Below, piece by piece: positions 24,214 through 32,880 of a stretch of 40,754 nucleotides of DNA. The notes beneath the pieces are model-generated. The model ran no database searches and was not told the origin of the DNA. It saw nothing but the letters and a program-made list of their open reading frames with translations. The stretch comes from UBA11889 sp046582115 (GTDB lineage: Bacteria; Pseudomonadota; Gammaproteobacteria; Pseudomonadales; Azotimanducaceae): contig JAYGFA010000031.1 of assembly GCA_046582115.1 (NCBI GenBank), positions 1-40,754 of the forward strand, read 5' to 3'. The position numbers were made by a program, and so were the translations under genes. Each line of letters opens with the position of its first letter. The stretch's first letter is position 1.

Positions 24214-25085
24214 GAAACGAGAAACTCCCGCGCAATGTGGAGAAATTGTTCCAGCTGGTCGTGATGAACCCAATGCCCCGCGCCATCGATCTCGACAACA
24301 GACGAGTTACCGAACGCTTCGGCACGACCGTCGTCTTGCGGGTTGGATGCCCAAGATTCGGCACCGTTTATCAACAGCAGGGGGCAATCGATGCGTGCAT
24401 AAATTTTCCACGTTTCTTCCGGGGATAAACCGATTGGAGCAAAGGCCCTTACATAGTTGTCGAACTTCCAACTGTAGCTGCCGTCTTCGTTCTGGTTGCT
24501 GCCATGGATGGTGAGATGCCTGGCTTGGTCCTCACTCAAATGAGGGTTTTCGGTCTGCATCCGTTGGAATGCGTCTTCCAACGACGGGTAAAGCTTGGGC
24601 ATGCGTCCCGAAAGCTGGCGGAGGTTTCCGATCCACGCTTCCAGCCGAGCGTGAGGATCTGTTTTTCGATACTTATCGAACATGCCGGGCGGCGGGCGCA
24701 TTCCCTCAATGGAAATCAATTTTGTGACGTTTTCTGGATAGATACCGGAATACAGCAACGAGACTGAACCGCCCAACGAGTGTCCGATAATTGTGGTCGG
24801 GGTTGTGTGGGTCTGGTGAAGTAACTGGGCGATGTCGTAGACATAGTCGATGATGGTGTAGCTGCCACCGAGCATCCATTGGGAATCTCCATGGCCCCGT
24901 AGATCTGGTGCGATGATGTGGTAGTCGTGCCGTAACTCATCAGCAACCCAGTCCCAGTTTCGGCAGTGATCGCGTCCTCCGTGAACCATCAATAGGGCCG
25001 GCGCGTCTTCGTTACCCCAGTCAACATAATGAAGGCGTAGTCGTTGGGAAAAATAGATGTGAGACGTCGGACCACCTTTAGGCAT
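24210..25085 (-). CDS. Alpha/beta hydrolase fold protein
   Basis: A 291-residue hydrolase with oxyanion HGGRDHCRNWDWVADEL near 35, APDLRGHGDS near 59-68, nucleophile Ser102 region in IIGHSLGGS, a cap domain, an acidic residue in LLLINGAESW and catalytic His in DGAGHWVHHDQ near the end. It resembles MhpC-like C-C hydrolases, haloperoxidase-like enzymes and epoxide hydrolases; the exact reaction is unclear. It is cytoplasmic, with no signal peptide. First gene of a two-gene unit with the CinA/NMNAT fusion, with a four-base overlap. Confidence 0.9.
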   Translation of the reverse strand: MPKGGPTSHIYFSQRLRLHYVDWGNEDAPALLMVHGGRDHCRNWDWVADELRHDYHIIAPDLRGHGDSQWMLGGSYTIIDYVYDIAQLLHQTHTTPTTIIGHSLGGSVSLLYSGIYPENVTKLISIEGMRPPPGMFDKYRKTDPHARLEAWIGNLRQLSGRMPKLYPSLEDAFQRMQTENPHLSEDQARHLTIHGSNQNEDGSYSWKFDNYVRAFAPIGLSPEETWKIYARIDCPLLLINGAESWASNPQDDGRAEAFGNSSVVEIDGAGHWVHHDQLEQFLHIAREFLVS

Positions 25086-25171
25086 GTGGCCATTCTATCA
25101 GTCCCCTCGATTGCCTCGGTTACAGGCGCTCGCGATCAATTTGAAATGGTTTTGCTTGGCTTCCAGTTGGT

Positions 25172-27424
25172 CTAGGACGCTCCGTCCCGTGTTCGCATGG
25201 CACGGAGTATCTGTGTTCGAAGGGCAGCGTACGCGTCACCGCCAAAGCGTTCTTCCAACCTGATTGCGTAACGCAGAGCCCGATCGAACGATCGGGCATC
25301 TCGATGCATGGTTGCGAGGAGCTCCAATAAGATCCGGTGTTCACCGAAGCGATCTACTGCCATTTCCGTGACCGCGATTGCCTCTCTATGCCGATCACTC
25401 GCGTTTAAGCCAAGGGCATAGAGATAGCCATTCTGGAGCTTTTCGGGTTCGAGCTGGTATGCACGTTCGAATTGAACCAACGCGTTGCCGGGCCTACCGT
25501 TGCGAATTAGCCAAAATCCGTACGCTATTGTGGCTTCTACTATCGGAGGCTTGATCGCAACTGCTTTTTCCAGAAGGGCGCCGCCCTCGAAATCTCGACC
25601 AACACGTCGATAAAGATCGGCAAGATTCACCAGTGCGGGAATCCAATTTGGCTCGATAGCGAGGGCGTTTGTTAAGTGTGTTTCGGCGACATCGAATTGA
25701 TCGAGAGCAATAGAAATACCTGCTAGATTGGTATGGGCCTCAGGCGCGTCGAGTTGTTGCGTCTGGATGGCCCTATATTCTTCGAGAACGGACAAAAGTA
25801 ATGCCCGTTGGGAGGGTTCGGTGAACTCGGTGAGGTGCTGAACAGCTATCCGCGCAGCGTCCGTTCGGATCGCCTTGATGGGATCGATCAAGAGTCGTTT
25901 GAGTGCACCTCGACGTTTGTCTTGGTCGACTCGGTCAATGCTTTGTAATGCTTGAAACCTGACAATTGGTTCGGGATCTTCTAGACCGACAGCGACCGCG
26001 TCCGCTGAGTACCCAAGTTCATAGCCGCGTAGCAACAACAAGGCGCTGCCTCTTGCCACGGGAGGTTGTCCCGGATCCTGAGCCAATACGGCTAGGTCAC
26101 GCTCTGCATCGAAATGTTGTCGGCTACCTAGCAGTAGCGCTTCAGAAAAATGCGATCGCCGGCGGTCGCCGTGATGCCGAATGATCTTTTGCATTGCCCA
26201 TTGGTTACCCTCGTCGTGACAGCTAGAACAGGCATTTGGAACCCCGTATTTGATGCTGAGGTCGGGCCGTGGTACGCGCAAACTGTGGTCGTGTCGAACG
26301 TCGATTTGCATGTACGTGCGGGTTGGCATGTGACAGTCAACGCACTGAATTGGAATCACGGAGTGCATATGGTGCTTGGGGGTATCGAAATTCCCTAAAG
26401 CGTCTTGGAAGTTGTTGGGAGGGTTCTCGTTGTGGCAGCGAAGACACAAACTGTTGCCGTTCGACTGTAAACGTGCCGAGTGTGGTTCATGACAATCAGA
26501 ACACGTGACACCAGCCATATGCATACGACTCTGGAGGAATGAGCCATAAACGTACACTTCGTCACGGATCTGACCGTCATCGAAATACAACGGCCTGATG
26601 GTCGACGCCGGCACGTAATAATCGAGCAACTGATCATGCGGTTGAAACCCTTCCGCGATTTGGCTGCGCCTGCTATGGCACGGTGCACAGGCGATGTCGA
26701 GGTACGGTTTCGAGGTATCTTTCGTGTGGTTTAGCCCAGCACCATGACAGGCCTCACAGGCTACATTGGATGCATCGAAACGTGTTGTATAACCACCCTC
26801 TATCAATCCCACCTGTACGTTGGTCGAGTGACAATCTGCGCATTGCCTATTCCAATTGAAGCCACGGCCCGTCCAACGTAGCCCTTCGGGTGCCTTTTCA
26901 ATTCCCGATGCGGCACTTTGATCGTTAGTGAATGGGGATAGGTGGAACCAACGTTGCTGTTGTGTATCCCAGGCAACGTCAAATGCCTGATAGCGACCGT
27001 CGTTAAGTTTGATGAGGTATTGCTGCAAGGGATCGACCCCGAACGTATACGCGACCGCAAATTCTTCGTACTCACCTCGTACGGCTTTCGTGCGCACGGT
27101 GTAGCGACCGTCAACGTTGCTAAACAAGGTTTCAACACCGTTATGCGAATAAACGGCTCCATTGAAGTCGCCCAGAACGCTTTCTGATGTGGCGGGTTGC
27201 ATGGACTTAGCGTGGTGCGAGGTCATCCATGACTGATACTGCATCGTGTGACATGTACCACAAGATTCCGAGCCCACGTACCGAGGTACCGACATCGACG
27301 TTTCGACGTGATCGTTTGACGGTTCGCAGCCACCGAGAAAAGAGGCTACTAAGGCCAAGGCGCCTATAGAACGTTTAGGGTTCCTTGCCTTCTTCGTCCG
27401 CAACTTGCTCTGGATCTTCTTCAT
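25172..27424 (-). CDS. Octahaem c-type cytochrome with HEAT/TPR-like C-terminus
   Basis: About 750 residues. After a basic leader the lipobox-like FLGGC suggests a lipoprotein exported by Sec. Eight CXXCH haem motifs follow in order: CGTCH, CADCH, CEACH, CAPCH, CSDCH, CLRCH, CVDCH, CSSCH, spread over about 400 residues, with further histidines for axial ligation (HH pairs). The C-terminal third has HEAT-like (GLEDPEPIVRFQALQSI) and TPR-like (AHTNLAGISIALDQFDVAETHLTNALAIEPN) repeats. The arrangement resembles cytochrome c554/NrfA-related multihaem proteins with TPR tails. Probably periplasmic or surface electron transfer or a docking platform. The start is uncertain: ATG 27424 is chosen, 27448 is possible; either overlaps the preceding gene. 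Confidence 0.88.
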   Translation of the reverse strand: MKKIQSKLRTKKARNPKRSIGALALVASFLGGCEPSNDHVETSMSVPRYVGSESCGTCHTMQYQSWMTSHHAKSMQPATSESVLGDFNGAVYSHNGVETLFSNVDGRYTVRTKAVRGEYEEFAVAYTFGVDPLQQYLIKLNDGRYQAFDVAWDTQQQRWFHLSPFTNDQSAASGIEKAPEGLRWTGRGFNWNRQCADCHSTNVQVGLIEGGYTTRFDASNVACEACHGAGLNHTKDTSKPYLDIACAPCHSRRSQIAEGFQPHDQLLDYYVPASTIRPLYFDDGQIRDEVYVYGSFLQSRMHMAGVTCSDCHEPHSARLQSNGNSLCLRCHNENPPNNFQDALGNFDTPKHHMHSVIPIQCVDCHMPTRTYMQIDVRHDHSLRVPRPDLSIKYGVPNACSSCHDEGNQWAMQKIIRHHGDRRRSHFSEALLLGSRQHFDAERDLAVLAQDPGQPPVARGSALLLLRGYELGYSADAVAVGLEDPEPIVRFQALQSIDRVDQDKRRGALKRLLIDPIKAIRTDAARIAVQHLTEFTEPSQRALLLSVLEEYRAIQTQQLDAPEAHTNLAGISIALDQFDVAETHLTNALAIEPNWIPALVNLADLYRRVGRDFEGGALLEKAVAIKPPIVEATIAYGFWLIRNGRPGNALVQFERAYQLEPEKLQNGYLYALGLNASDRHREAIAVTEMAVDRFGEHRILLELLATMHRDARSFDRALRYAIRLEERFGGDAYAALRTQILRAMRTRDGAS

Positions 27425-27875
27425 CAGGGATATCAGGATTGCCCGCATCTTCGGACGTATCTGATGCATCGGATGTCTCAATGTCTTCGTCGTCACTTTC
27501 GTTGACGGTTTCCTCGGATGAAGAGTCTGTAACGTCGGCATTGGTCGCGCTGACTGATTCTTCTTCTTGGTTAGCAGGTTCCGCCGCCTCCGGCTCTTCC
27601 ATTACAGAATCACGGGATTCAGAGCCAATATCCTCGGAGCTATCATCTTCTGCAGCCGGTGTATCGGAGGAAACGGCGACTTCAGCGTCGTCGGCTGTTT
27701 CGTCGGTGTTTGCTTCGGGCTCAGGCGGAAGGGTTGTTTTCACTAAGCCTTCGGCCAACAAAATCCGAGTTTTGGAGACGCCATTGACCCATTTTCGATC
27801 TGTGTTCTTAACGCCATAACGGCCCGAACGTTTCAGGTAAACGATGTACTCATCCGTCTTTTTAATAAGTTTCAT
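27375..27875 (-). CDS. Small conserved-looking domain with long acidic tail
   Basis: A 166-residue product. The first 50 residues (MKLIKKTDEYIVYLKRSGRYGVKN..., ending LLAEGLVKTTLP) look like a compact beta-rich domain. The remaining 115 are almost all D, E, S, T, A and N, certainly disordered and strongly negative. No signal peptide, so probably cytoplasmic. I do not recognise the family. AGGA seven bases before ATG 27875 sets the start; ATG 27893 is less likely. The 3' end overlaps the multihaem cytochrome gene by about 50 bases, so the two may be coupled. The opposite-strand frame is a serine-rich shadow of the acidic codons. Confidence 0.75.
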   Translation of the reverse strand: MKLIKKTDEYIVYLKRSGRYGVKNTDRKWVNGVSKTRILLAEGLVKTTLPPEPEANTDETADDAEVAVSSDTPAAEDDSSEDIGSESRDSVMEEPEAAEPANQEEESVSATNADVTDSSSEETVNESDDEDIETSDASDTSEDAGNPDIPDEEDPEQVADEEGKEP

Positions 27876-27947
27876 GAACGGTCCTGAAATCAAACCGCCA
27901 GAGTTTACGTGCGCCTGCTGTTGCTGGCCAATGTTGCTGTAGGCAGA

Positions 27948-28790
27948 CTACGGGTAACCGGCGCCGACCGCCGGCACGTGTGCAGTCTCAACATGTGCTC
28001 CACGTTGCGTGCGGCACTCATCGGGCGACGATGAAGGTGACGTCAAAATAAAAAGTTTGGGTGTGTCCGATCCACCAATCATGCAAGCGTATGCCCCATG
28101 ATCTACCTGAATGCGCTCAAGGACATCGCCGCCTTCAGCAAGCCGAAGGCACTCATTCGTCGGAGGCGATGCAACCCAGATAGCGCCTTCTGCGTCCAGA
28201 CATATGCCGTCTGGGGCCGTGCCGGCGGGTAACTGCCCCCATAGTCGGCGGTTCTGCAGGTCTCCGTTGGCGACTATGTCAAAAGCGGTGAGGCGGCCCG
28301 CGAAGGTCTCTGCCACCACAAGGGTTGTGCCATCGGGTGTTATGACTGTCCCATTTGGAAAGGACAAGTGGTCCGCGACGACGCGGGATGTTCCATCAAG
28401 CTCAACGACTATTAGGGTTGCGTGATTGAAACTCGCGCCACTGTTAAGGTCGAAGCCAAAATGGCCGACGTACGCGCGCCCGCTGGAATCGACGACCATG
28501 TCGTTGCATTCGAAAGGTGCGAAGTGAGACAGATCAGCGTGTTCGGTCAAGATGGAGCCGTCGAAGCGGAGAATCCGACGGTCCAGCATAGAAACAACCA
28601 ATAAATCACCGTTCGATAGCCAACCAAGTCCGGAAGGTCGGTTTTCGACCCCGATTATGTCGCTAACCTGCCCGGTCTCCGTGACAGTTTTTACCTTATG
28701 GTCGTGCATGTCGGAAAAATAAAGCCGGTCATCGTGCCAGCGCGGTCCCTCTCCGAAACAAATGTCGTCTGCGAGAACCTGGGTTGTCAT
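27948..28790 (-). CDS. SMP-30/gluconolactonase family lactonase
   Basis: A 280-residue six-bladed beta-propeller with the expected divalent-metal ligands: Glu14 in FGEGPRW, Asn96 in FECNDMVV, Asn146 in SFPNGTVI and Asp194 in APDGICLD. These match Glu18, Asn103, Asn154 and Asp204 of regucalcin/SMP-30. It hydrolyses a sugar lactone or another cyclic ester; the substrate is not evident. No signal peptide. It is divergent from the thiolase gene across a 209-base intergenic region. Length is normal. Confidence 0.92.
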   Translation of the reverse strand: MTTQVLADDICFGEGPRWHDDRLYFSDMHDHKVKTVTETGQVSDIIGVENRPSGLGWLSNGDLLVVSMLDRRILRFDGSILTEHADLSHFAPFECNDMVVDSSGRAYVGHFGFDLNSGASFNHATLIVVELDGTSRVVADHLSFPNGTVITPDGTTLVVAETFAGRLTAFDIVANGDLQNRRLWGQLPAGTAPDGICLDAEGAIWVASPPTNECLRLAEGGDVLERIQVDHGAYACMIGGSDTPKLFILTSPSSSPDECRTQRGAHVETAHVPAVGAGYP

Positions 28791-28925
28791 GCTTTTCCTT
28801 AAATGTTTTCGGGAGAATCATAGCTTGCAAATGAATGGGGGCGCTACCTCGAAATTGGCTATAACGCATGTATTTAAAGGGTTGTAAGCTTTTCGCAAGG
28901 GTAGAGCGCGAAGGCTGTAACAGCG

Positions 28926-28953
28926 TGCTACACTCAAACGGTTGTCGGTTTGA
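28926..28953 (+). promoter_or_regulatory. Thiolase promoter with overlapping inverted repeat
   Basis: TGCTACACT (28926-28934) has the form of an extended -10 (TGn plus TACACT). It runs directly into TCAAAC (28934-28939) and GTTTGA (28948-28953), an inverted repeat with an eight-base gap that would sit on the transcription start. This resembles operators of TetR-type fatty-acid regulators in general form only. The upstream GCGTGCTA recurs before two other plus-strand genes here. Confidence 0.5.
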
Positions 28954-28999
28954 ACAATTCAAGCTGACGTAAATTGGACCTTTTGGGGGAAATGGAAAA

Positions 29000-30184
29000 A
29001 TGACTGACGTCGTAGTGGTAGACAGTGTCCGCACAGGACTTGCCAAGTCCTTTCGCGGCAGCTTCAACCTGACGCGTTCCGATGACATGCTCGCGCACTG
29101 CATCGATGCGCTTCTAGAAAGAAATCCAAGTGTTTCGGCTGAGGAAGTTGAAGACGTGGTCGTGGGTGCAGCGAGTCATGCCGGCGAACAAGACGGCAAT
29201 TTGGCGCGGCTTGCGGTAGTGCTTTCGAAATTACCGATCACAACCGCGGGTATGACGATCAACCGTTTTTGTTCATCAGGACTCCAATCCATTGCCATCG
29301 CTGCGAATCAAATCGCGTCTGGACAAGCTCAGGTAGCGATTGCGGGCGGTGTGGATTCAATCTCGATGAGAAATCGTCAAACCACCGGTAAAGCGGAACA
29401 GAACAAGCGTTTGATCGAAGAGAAGCCTGAAGTATTTATGGCGATGGGCAACACGGCCGAAGTGGTCGCTCGTCGATATCAGGTGACCCGAGAAATGCAG
29501 GACGTGTATGCGTTGCAAAGCCAACAACGCTATGCAAACGCCGTTGAACAAGGCTGGATTTCCGAAGAAATCGTTCCGATGAGCGCGACGATGCTGAAGG
29601 TTGATAAGGAAACGGGTGACGAGAGCCGTGTTGAAGTGGTTGTTGACAAGGACGAGTGTAATCGTCCGCAAACCACGCTCGATGGCTTGAGCGGTTTAGC
29701 ACCAGCTTTTGAAGAAGATGGGACCGTTACGGCTGGTAACGCGTCGCAACTTTCTGACGGAGCTTCCATGACCATGCTCATGAGTTCTGATCGTGCTACC
29801 CAGTTAGGAATTGAGCCGATGGGCATTTATCGCGGCTTTACGGTTGCAGCATGCGAACCGGATGAGATGGGTATTGGTCCGGTATTTGCTATTCCGCGCC
29901 TGCTGCAGAATGCGGGTCTTGACCAGGACGATATTGATGTTTGGGAGCTCAATGAAGCATTTGCTTCGCAATGTGTTTACTGTCGCGATCAACTCGATAT
30001 CGATAATGAGAAGTACAACGTTAATGGCGGCAGTATCAGTATCGGGCATCCGTTTGGAATGACCGGATCGCGGTGCACGGGAGCTGTGCTCCGCGAATTG
30101 CAACGACGGGAACAGCGTTATGGCGTTGTGACCATGTGCATTGGTGGTGGCCAGGGAGCTGCAGGCCTGTTTGAGCGCGCTTGA
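29000..30184 (+). CDS. Thiolase (acetyl-CoA acyltransferase)
   Basis: A 394-residue thiolase with the three catalytic residues: Cys91 in NRFCSSGLQ, His350 in GHPFGMTG and Cys380 in CIGGGQGAAG. It catalyses cleavage of 3-ketoacyl-CoA or the reverse Claisen condensation; the direction and chain length are unknown. GGGGGA nine bases before the ATG is a strong ribosome binding site. An out-of-frame ATG at 28992 is ignored. Single transcription unit with a probable regulated promoter. With the hydratase at 32991, MaoC pair and acyl-CoA dehydrogenase it covers all types of beta-oxidation step, though not in one operon. Confidence 0.95.
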   Translation: MTDVVVVDSVRTGLAKSFRGSFNLTRSDDMLAHCIDALLERNPSVSAEEVEDVVVGAASHAGEQDGNLARLAVVLSKLPITTAGMTINRFCSSGLQSIAIAANQIASGQAQVAIAGGVDSISMRNRQTTGKAEQNKRLIEEKPEVFMAMGNTAEVVARRYQVTREMQDVYALQSQQRYANAVEQGWISEEIVPMSATMLKVDKETGDESRVEVVVDKDECNRPQTTLDGLSGLAPAFEEDGTVTAGNASQLSDGASMTMLMSSDRATQLGIEPMGIYRGFTVAACEPDEMGIGPVFAIPRLLQNAGLDQDDIDVWELNEAFASQCVYCRDQLDIDNEKYNVNGGSISIGHPFGMTGSRCTGAVLRELQRREQRYGVVTMCIGGGQGAAGLFERA

Positions 30185-30222
30185 CGAGTGAGACGTAAGG
30201 TGGGCCTAGGGCCTAGGTAAGG

Positions 30223-30249
30223 GCCACCGTACGTTTGCGTCACGGTGGC
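30223..30249 (+). terminator. Strong hairpin after thiolase (possible terminator)
   Basis: GCCACCGT (30223-30230) pairs with ACGGTGGC (30242-30249), and inside it ACG pairs with CGT, making about eleven base pairs with one bulged base and a TTTG loop. No T-run follows, so it may be a Rho-dependent or mRNA-stability element. It is preceded by the short repeat GGGCCTAGGGCCTAGG. Confidence 0.4.
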
Positions 30250-30311
30250 ATCCTTGGAAATCGCGTGCTAATGCGCGAGGTACGGGGGAGGGGTCGAAGG
30301 CCTTGGGTTGG

Positions 30312-30764
30312 ATGGTTAAATCGACGTTTGTGCGATGGTTGCTCGGCGTTAGCGTCGCCCTGTTGCTCGTATGGTCTGCGTATGCCGAAATACCGGCGGA
30401 CGTTTCGCCAGCTCGTGATTTAGATAGGACAAATTCGGTCGAGAGCCAGCCCTTTGCTGACTATACCGATGCCGAATTAACCGAAATTGCTGGTCGTATC
30501 AGAATGTTAAACGCCGCGGAACGTCGTGGCTTGATAATGGAAATGCGAAGACGCATGGCGGCCAGTGGACTGAAGCCGAAGATCGAAGCCCATTATGGAC
30601 GAATCATTCAAAGCGCAGACGGGACGGTGACTCAGGTTGAATCTATTCGCGTCATCCAGCAGGGTGAATACGGTCGTGGACGGGGTAATGGTACCGGGGC
30701 GGAAGCCAAGTCAGAAACGAAGAGCACTACGAAAACTGTCGCAATCGAACATAAAAAGCCCTAG
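30312..30764 (+). CDS. Small secreted protein of unknown function
   Basis: About 150 residues with a clear Sec signal peptide (VRWLLGVSVALLLVWSAYAEI, probable cleavage after AYA). The mature part has a charged helical segment ELTEIAGRIRMLNAAERRGLIMEMRRRMAASG and a tail rich in G, K, S and T. No recognised family. ATG 30312 is chosen; TTG 30303 is the alternative with AAGG closer. It lies 117 bases before a two-component system transcribed the same way, so could be its periplasmic accessory or an unrelated neighbour. Confidence 0.7.
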   Translation: MVKSTFVRWLLGVSVALLLVWSAYAEIPADVSPARDLDRTNSVESQPFADYTDAELTEIAGRIRMLNAAERRGLIMEMRRRMAASGLKPKIEAHYGRIIQSADGTVTQVESIRVIQQGEYGRGRGNGTGAEAKSETKSTTKTVAIEHKKP

Positions 30765-30802
30765 CTATCCTGATGTTGACGCGGTCTACATTAATGATCA
30801 AT

Positions 30803-30838
30803 GCCGCGCACCGCGTCTGGGTTGCGGCATCGCGCGGC
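30803..30838 (+). repeat. GC-only inverted repeat before the response regulator
   Basis: GCCGCGC (30803-30809) and GCGCGGC (30832-30838) can pair around a 22-base loop that itself holds GCGGC repeats. It sits in the 5' leader of the response regulator gene. There is no T-run. It may end upstream transcription or shape the leader. Confidence 0.4.
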
Positions 30839-30881
30839 GGCATCTGCGTGTTTATTTGTTACGCAACTAAGGCGTCTATTC

Positions 30882-31577
30882 GTGGCTGAAGCGGCGAAGC
30901 TCCTGCTTGTCGATGATGACCCGGAATTACGTGAGCTCATTGGGGCGTACCTGACTAAGCAGGGGTTTGACGTCAAGACTGCGGAAAACGGGCGGGAAAT
31001 GGATGATGTGCTGCAACATCACGGAATCGATCTCGTGCTCCTTGACCTTATGCTACCCGGAGAAGATGGGCTTTCCATCGCGAAAAGACTGAAGACGTCT
31101 GGGGGCTTGCCGATCATCATGATTTCGGCGCAGGGTCAAGACGTGGATCGGATCGTTGGCTTGGAGATTGGTGCGGATGATTACTTAGGTAAACCTTTCA
31201 ATCCGCGTGAACTTCTAGCTCGAATTCGCGCCGTCATGCGACGTAGTCAGGGACCTTCTGCCGCATCTGAAATTGTCGAATTCGGAGAGTTTGTACTCGA
31301 TCGCAAAGCCCGTCGTCTGGCTTGCGCAGGACGCAATGTTCGACTCACCTCAGGGGAGTTTGACCTTCTTGGAATTTTCGTTGATTACCCCAACACGGTC
31401 ATGGATCGAGACAAGATTCTCGATCTCTTGACCGGGGCTGAACGCTCGCCCTTTGACCGAAGTATCGACGTTCGCGTAACGCGGCTTAGAAGCAAGATTG
31501 AAGTTGACCCGTCCGCACCGGCGTACATAAGGACTATCTGGGGCAAGGGCTACATGTTCTGCCCCGACGCAACCTAA
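30882..31577 (+). CDS. OmpR-family response regulator
   Basis: With GTG 30882 the protein has 232 residues. The receiver domain has the acidic pocket DDD (11-13), phospho-acceptor Asp55 in LLDLMLPG and Lys104 in GKPF; the C-terminal winged helix contains VRLTSGEFDLL and ends VTRLRSKIE...YIRTIWGKGYMF. AAGG nine bases upstream supports the GTG. An ATG at 30801 in the same frame would add 27 residues unlike the family. It is followed by the sensor kinase with a one-base overlap (TAATG). Overall it resembles the OmpR/EnvZ type; target genes are unknown. Confidence 0.95.
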   Translation: MAEAAKLLLVDDDPELRELIGAYLTKQGFDVKTAENGREMDDVLQHHGIDLVLLDLMLPGEDGLSIAKRLKTSGGLPIIMISAQGQDVDRIVGLEIGADDYLGKPFNPRELLARIRAVMRRSQGPSAASEIVEFGEFVLDRKARRLACAGRNVRLTSGEFDLLGIFVDYPNTVMDRDKILDLLTGAERSPFDRSIDVRVTRLRSKIEVDPSAPAYIRTIWGKGYMFCPDAT

Positions 31578-32860
31578 TGGCCCGTACAGGCTCCCTACGC
31601 GCAAGAACGAATAGCGTTCTGGGACTTTCAGCAATTGCTATCGCAATCATCGCCGTGGTCGCGTTAGACACGTTTGTGACAACGCCTATCACCGAACGTG
31701 CGGCTAATGATGAAGCCGGGCTTCTCGTTCTTTCAGCACAAACGTGGGTCGAACTTCTCCCAGACAGGCGCCCCCATTTTGAACTGGAACTTTTGATCAA
31801 TCACGATCTCACAATCAGTGGTGATATTCGCGATTTACCGGCCGTACTACCCGGGAACGAATACCACGAAATGCTTGTCAAGGCGATCGAACAGCGGGTT
31901 GGCGAGACCGTGCTTTTGATGGAAGGAGATGAGCTGTTGTGGGTGAACGTACCCACAGAAAGTGGACTAGCTCCTCAGATTGGCTTCGCTTCACAACGCG
32001 GGAACATCCAACCAGGTTACGTTGCTTTGTTAATTCTTGTTGCTGGCACGGTTATCGTTTTTGGAACTTCTTTCCTGATGGTCCGCTGGGTGGCAGATCC
32101 ACTTAATCGAGCGGCAAAAGCGGCACAGTCTTTCCGGGGGTCGACCGGCTTCGTTCCGCTACCGGAAGAAGGTCCCAGAGAATTGGTTTCATTGGCCTCA
32201 AGTTTCAATAATATGGCCCACGAGATCATGTCGCTTATGGCGAATCGAACGACATTGTTGGCAGGAGTGTCGCATGATCTGAGAACGCCGCTTGCCCGAA
32301 TGCGATTCGCACTCGAGCTTTTGCCGGAGGGTGTAGATCAACAGCTGGTTGACCGTCTTGACCGCAATCTCGGCGCCATGGACGAACTCATCGAAGACAC
32401 ACTGAGGTTCGCTAGAGGAACCCAGGAAGCGAGTGTCGAGATTGAGCTACAACAGTTTCTCCGGTCGGTGGTCAATGGGGTGGATAAAACAATCCCTTTA
32501 TTCTGGGAAGGAAATGACGAAGTGATCGTGAATACGGCGCTGGGGGCTCTTGAGCGAGTCTTCATCAATCTTCTCGCGAATGCTCTGCAGCATGGGGGAA
32601 CAACAGAAGTGCGAGTCGATGCTGGAGAAAATATCGATATTCACGTCATCGATAATGGACCGGGTATTCCCGTGCAAGACCGAGATAAGGTGTTCCAGCC
32701 TTTTTATCGAATCGAAGGATCTCGAAACCGTCATACTGGCGGAAGCGGCTTAGGTCTGGCGATCGTTGATCAGCTGTGCCAAGCGCACGGGTGGCGAATT
32801 GACCTGTCTGAAAGCGATACGGGGGGTACGGACGCGCGCTTGACGCTACCAACGGTTTAG
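31577..32860 (+). CDS. EnvZ-like sensor histidine kinase
   Basis: A 427-residue inner-membrane kinase with TM1 at about 13-31, a periplasmic region of about 115 residues, TM2 at about 148-170, a HAMP linker with VADPLNRAAKAAQSF, phospho-acceptor His233 in GVSHDLRTPLARMRFALELL (EnvZ-like) and a full ATPase domain: NLLANALQHGG, DNGPGIP, FQPFYRIEGSRN and GSGLGLAIV. The order and size are close to EnvZ, but the signal sensed is unknown. Translationally coupled to the regulator. A 130-base interval with a new promoter separates it from the hydratase gene. Confidence 0.95.
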   Translation: MARTGSLRARTNSVLGLSAIAIAIIAVVALDTFVTTPITERAANDEAGLLVLSAQTWVELLPDRRPHFELELLINHDLTISGDIRDLPAVLPGNEYHEMLVKAIEQRVGETVLLMEGDELLWVNVPTESGLAPQIGFASQRGNIQPGYVALLILVAGTVIVFGTSFLMVRWVADPLNRAAKAAQSFRGSTGFVPLPEEGPRELVSLASSFNNMAHEIMSLMANRTTLLAGVSHDLRTPLARMRFALELLPEGVDQQLVDRLDRNLGAMDELIEDTLRFARGTQEASVEIELQQFLRSVVNGVDKTIPLFWEGNDEVIVNTALGALERVFINLLANALQHGGTTEVRVDAGENIDIHVIDNGPGIPVQDRDKVFQPFYRIEGSRNRHTGGSGLGLAIVDQLCQAHGWRIDLSESDTGGTDARLTLPTV

Positions 32861-32880
32861 GAAGGACGTTGTGCGCGTGC

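Noticed and set aside
27385..27819. A serine- and valine-rich frame opposite the acidic-tail protein
   Set aside because: Low-complexity shadow produced by reading GAA/GAT/GAC-type codons backwards.
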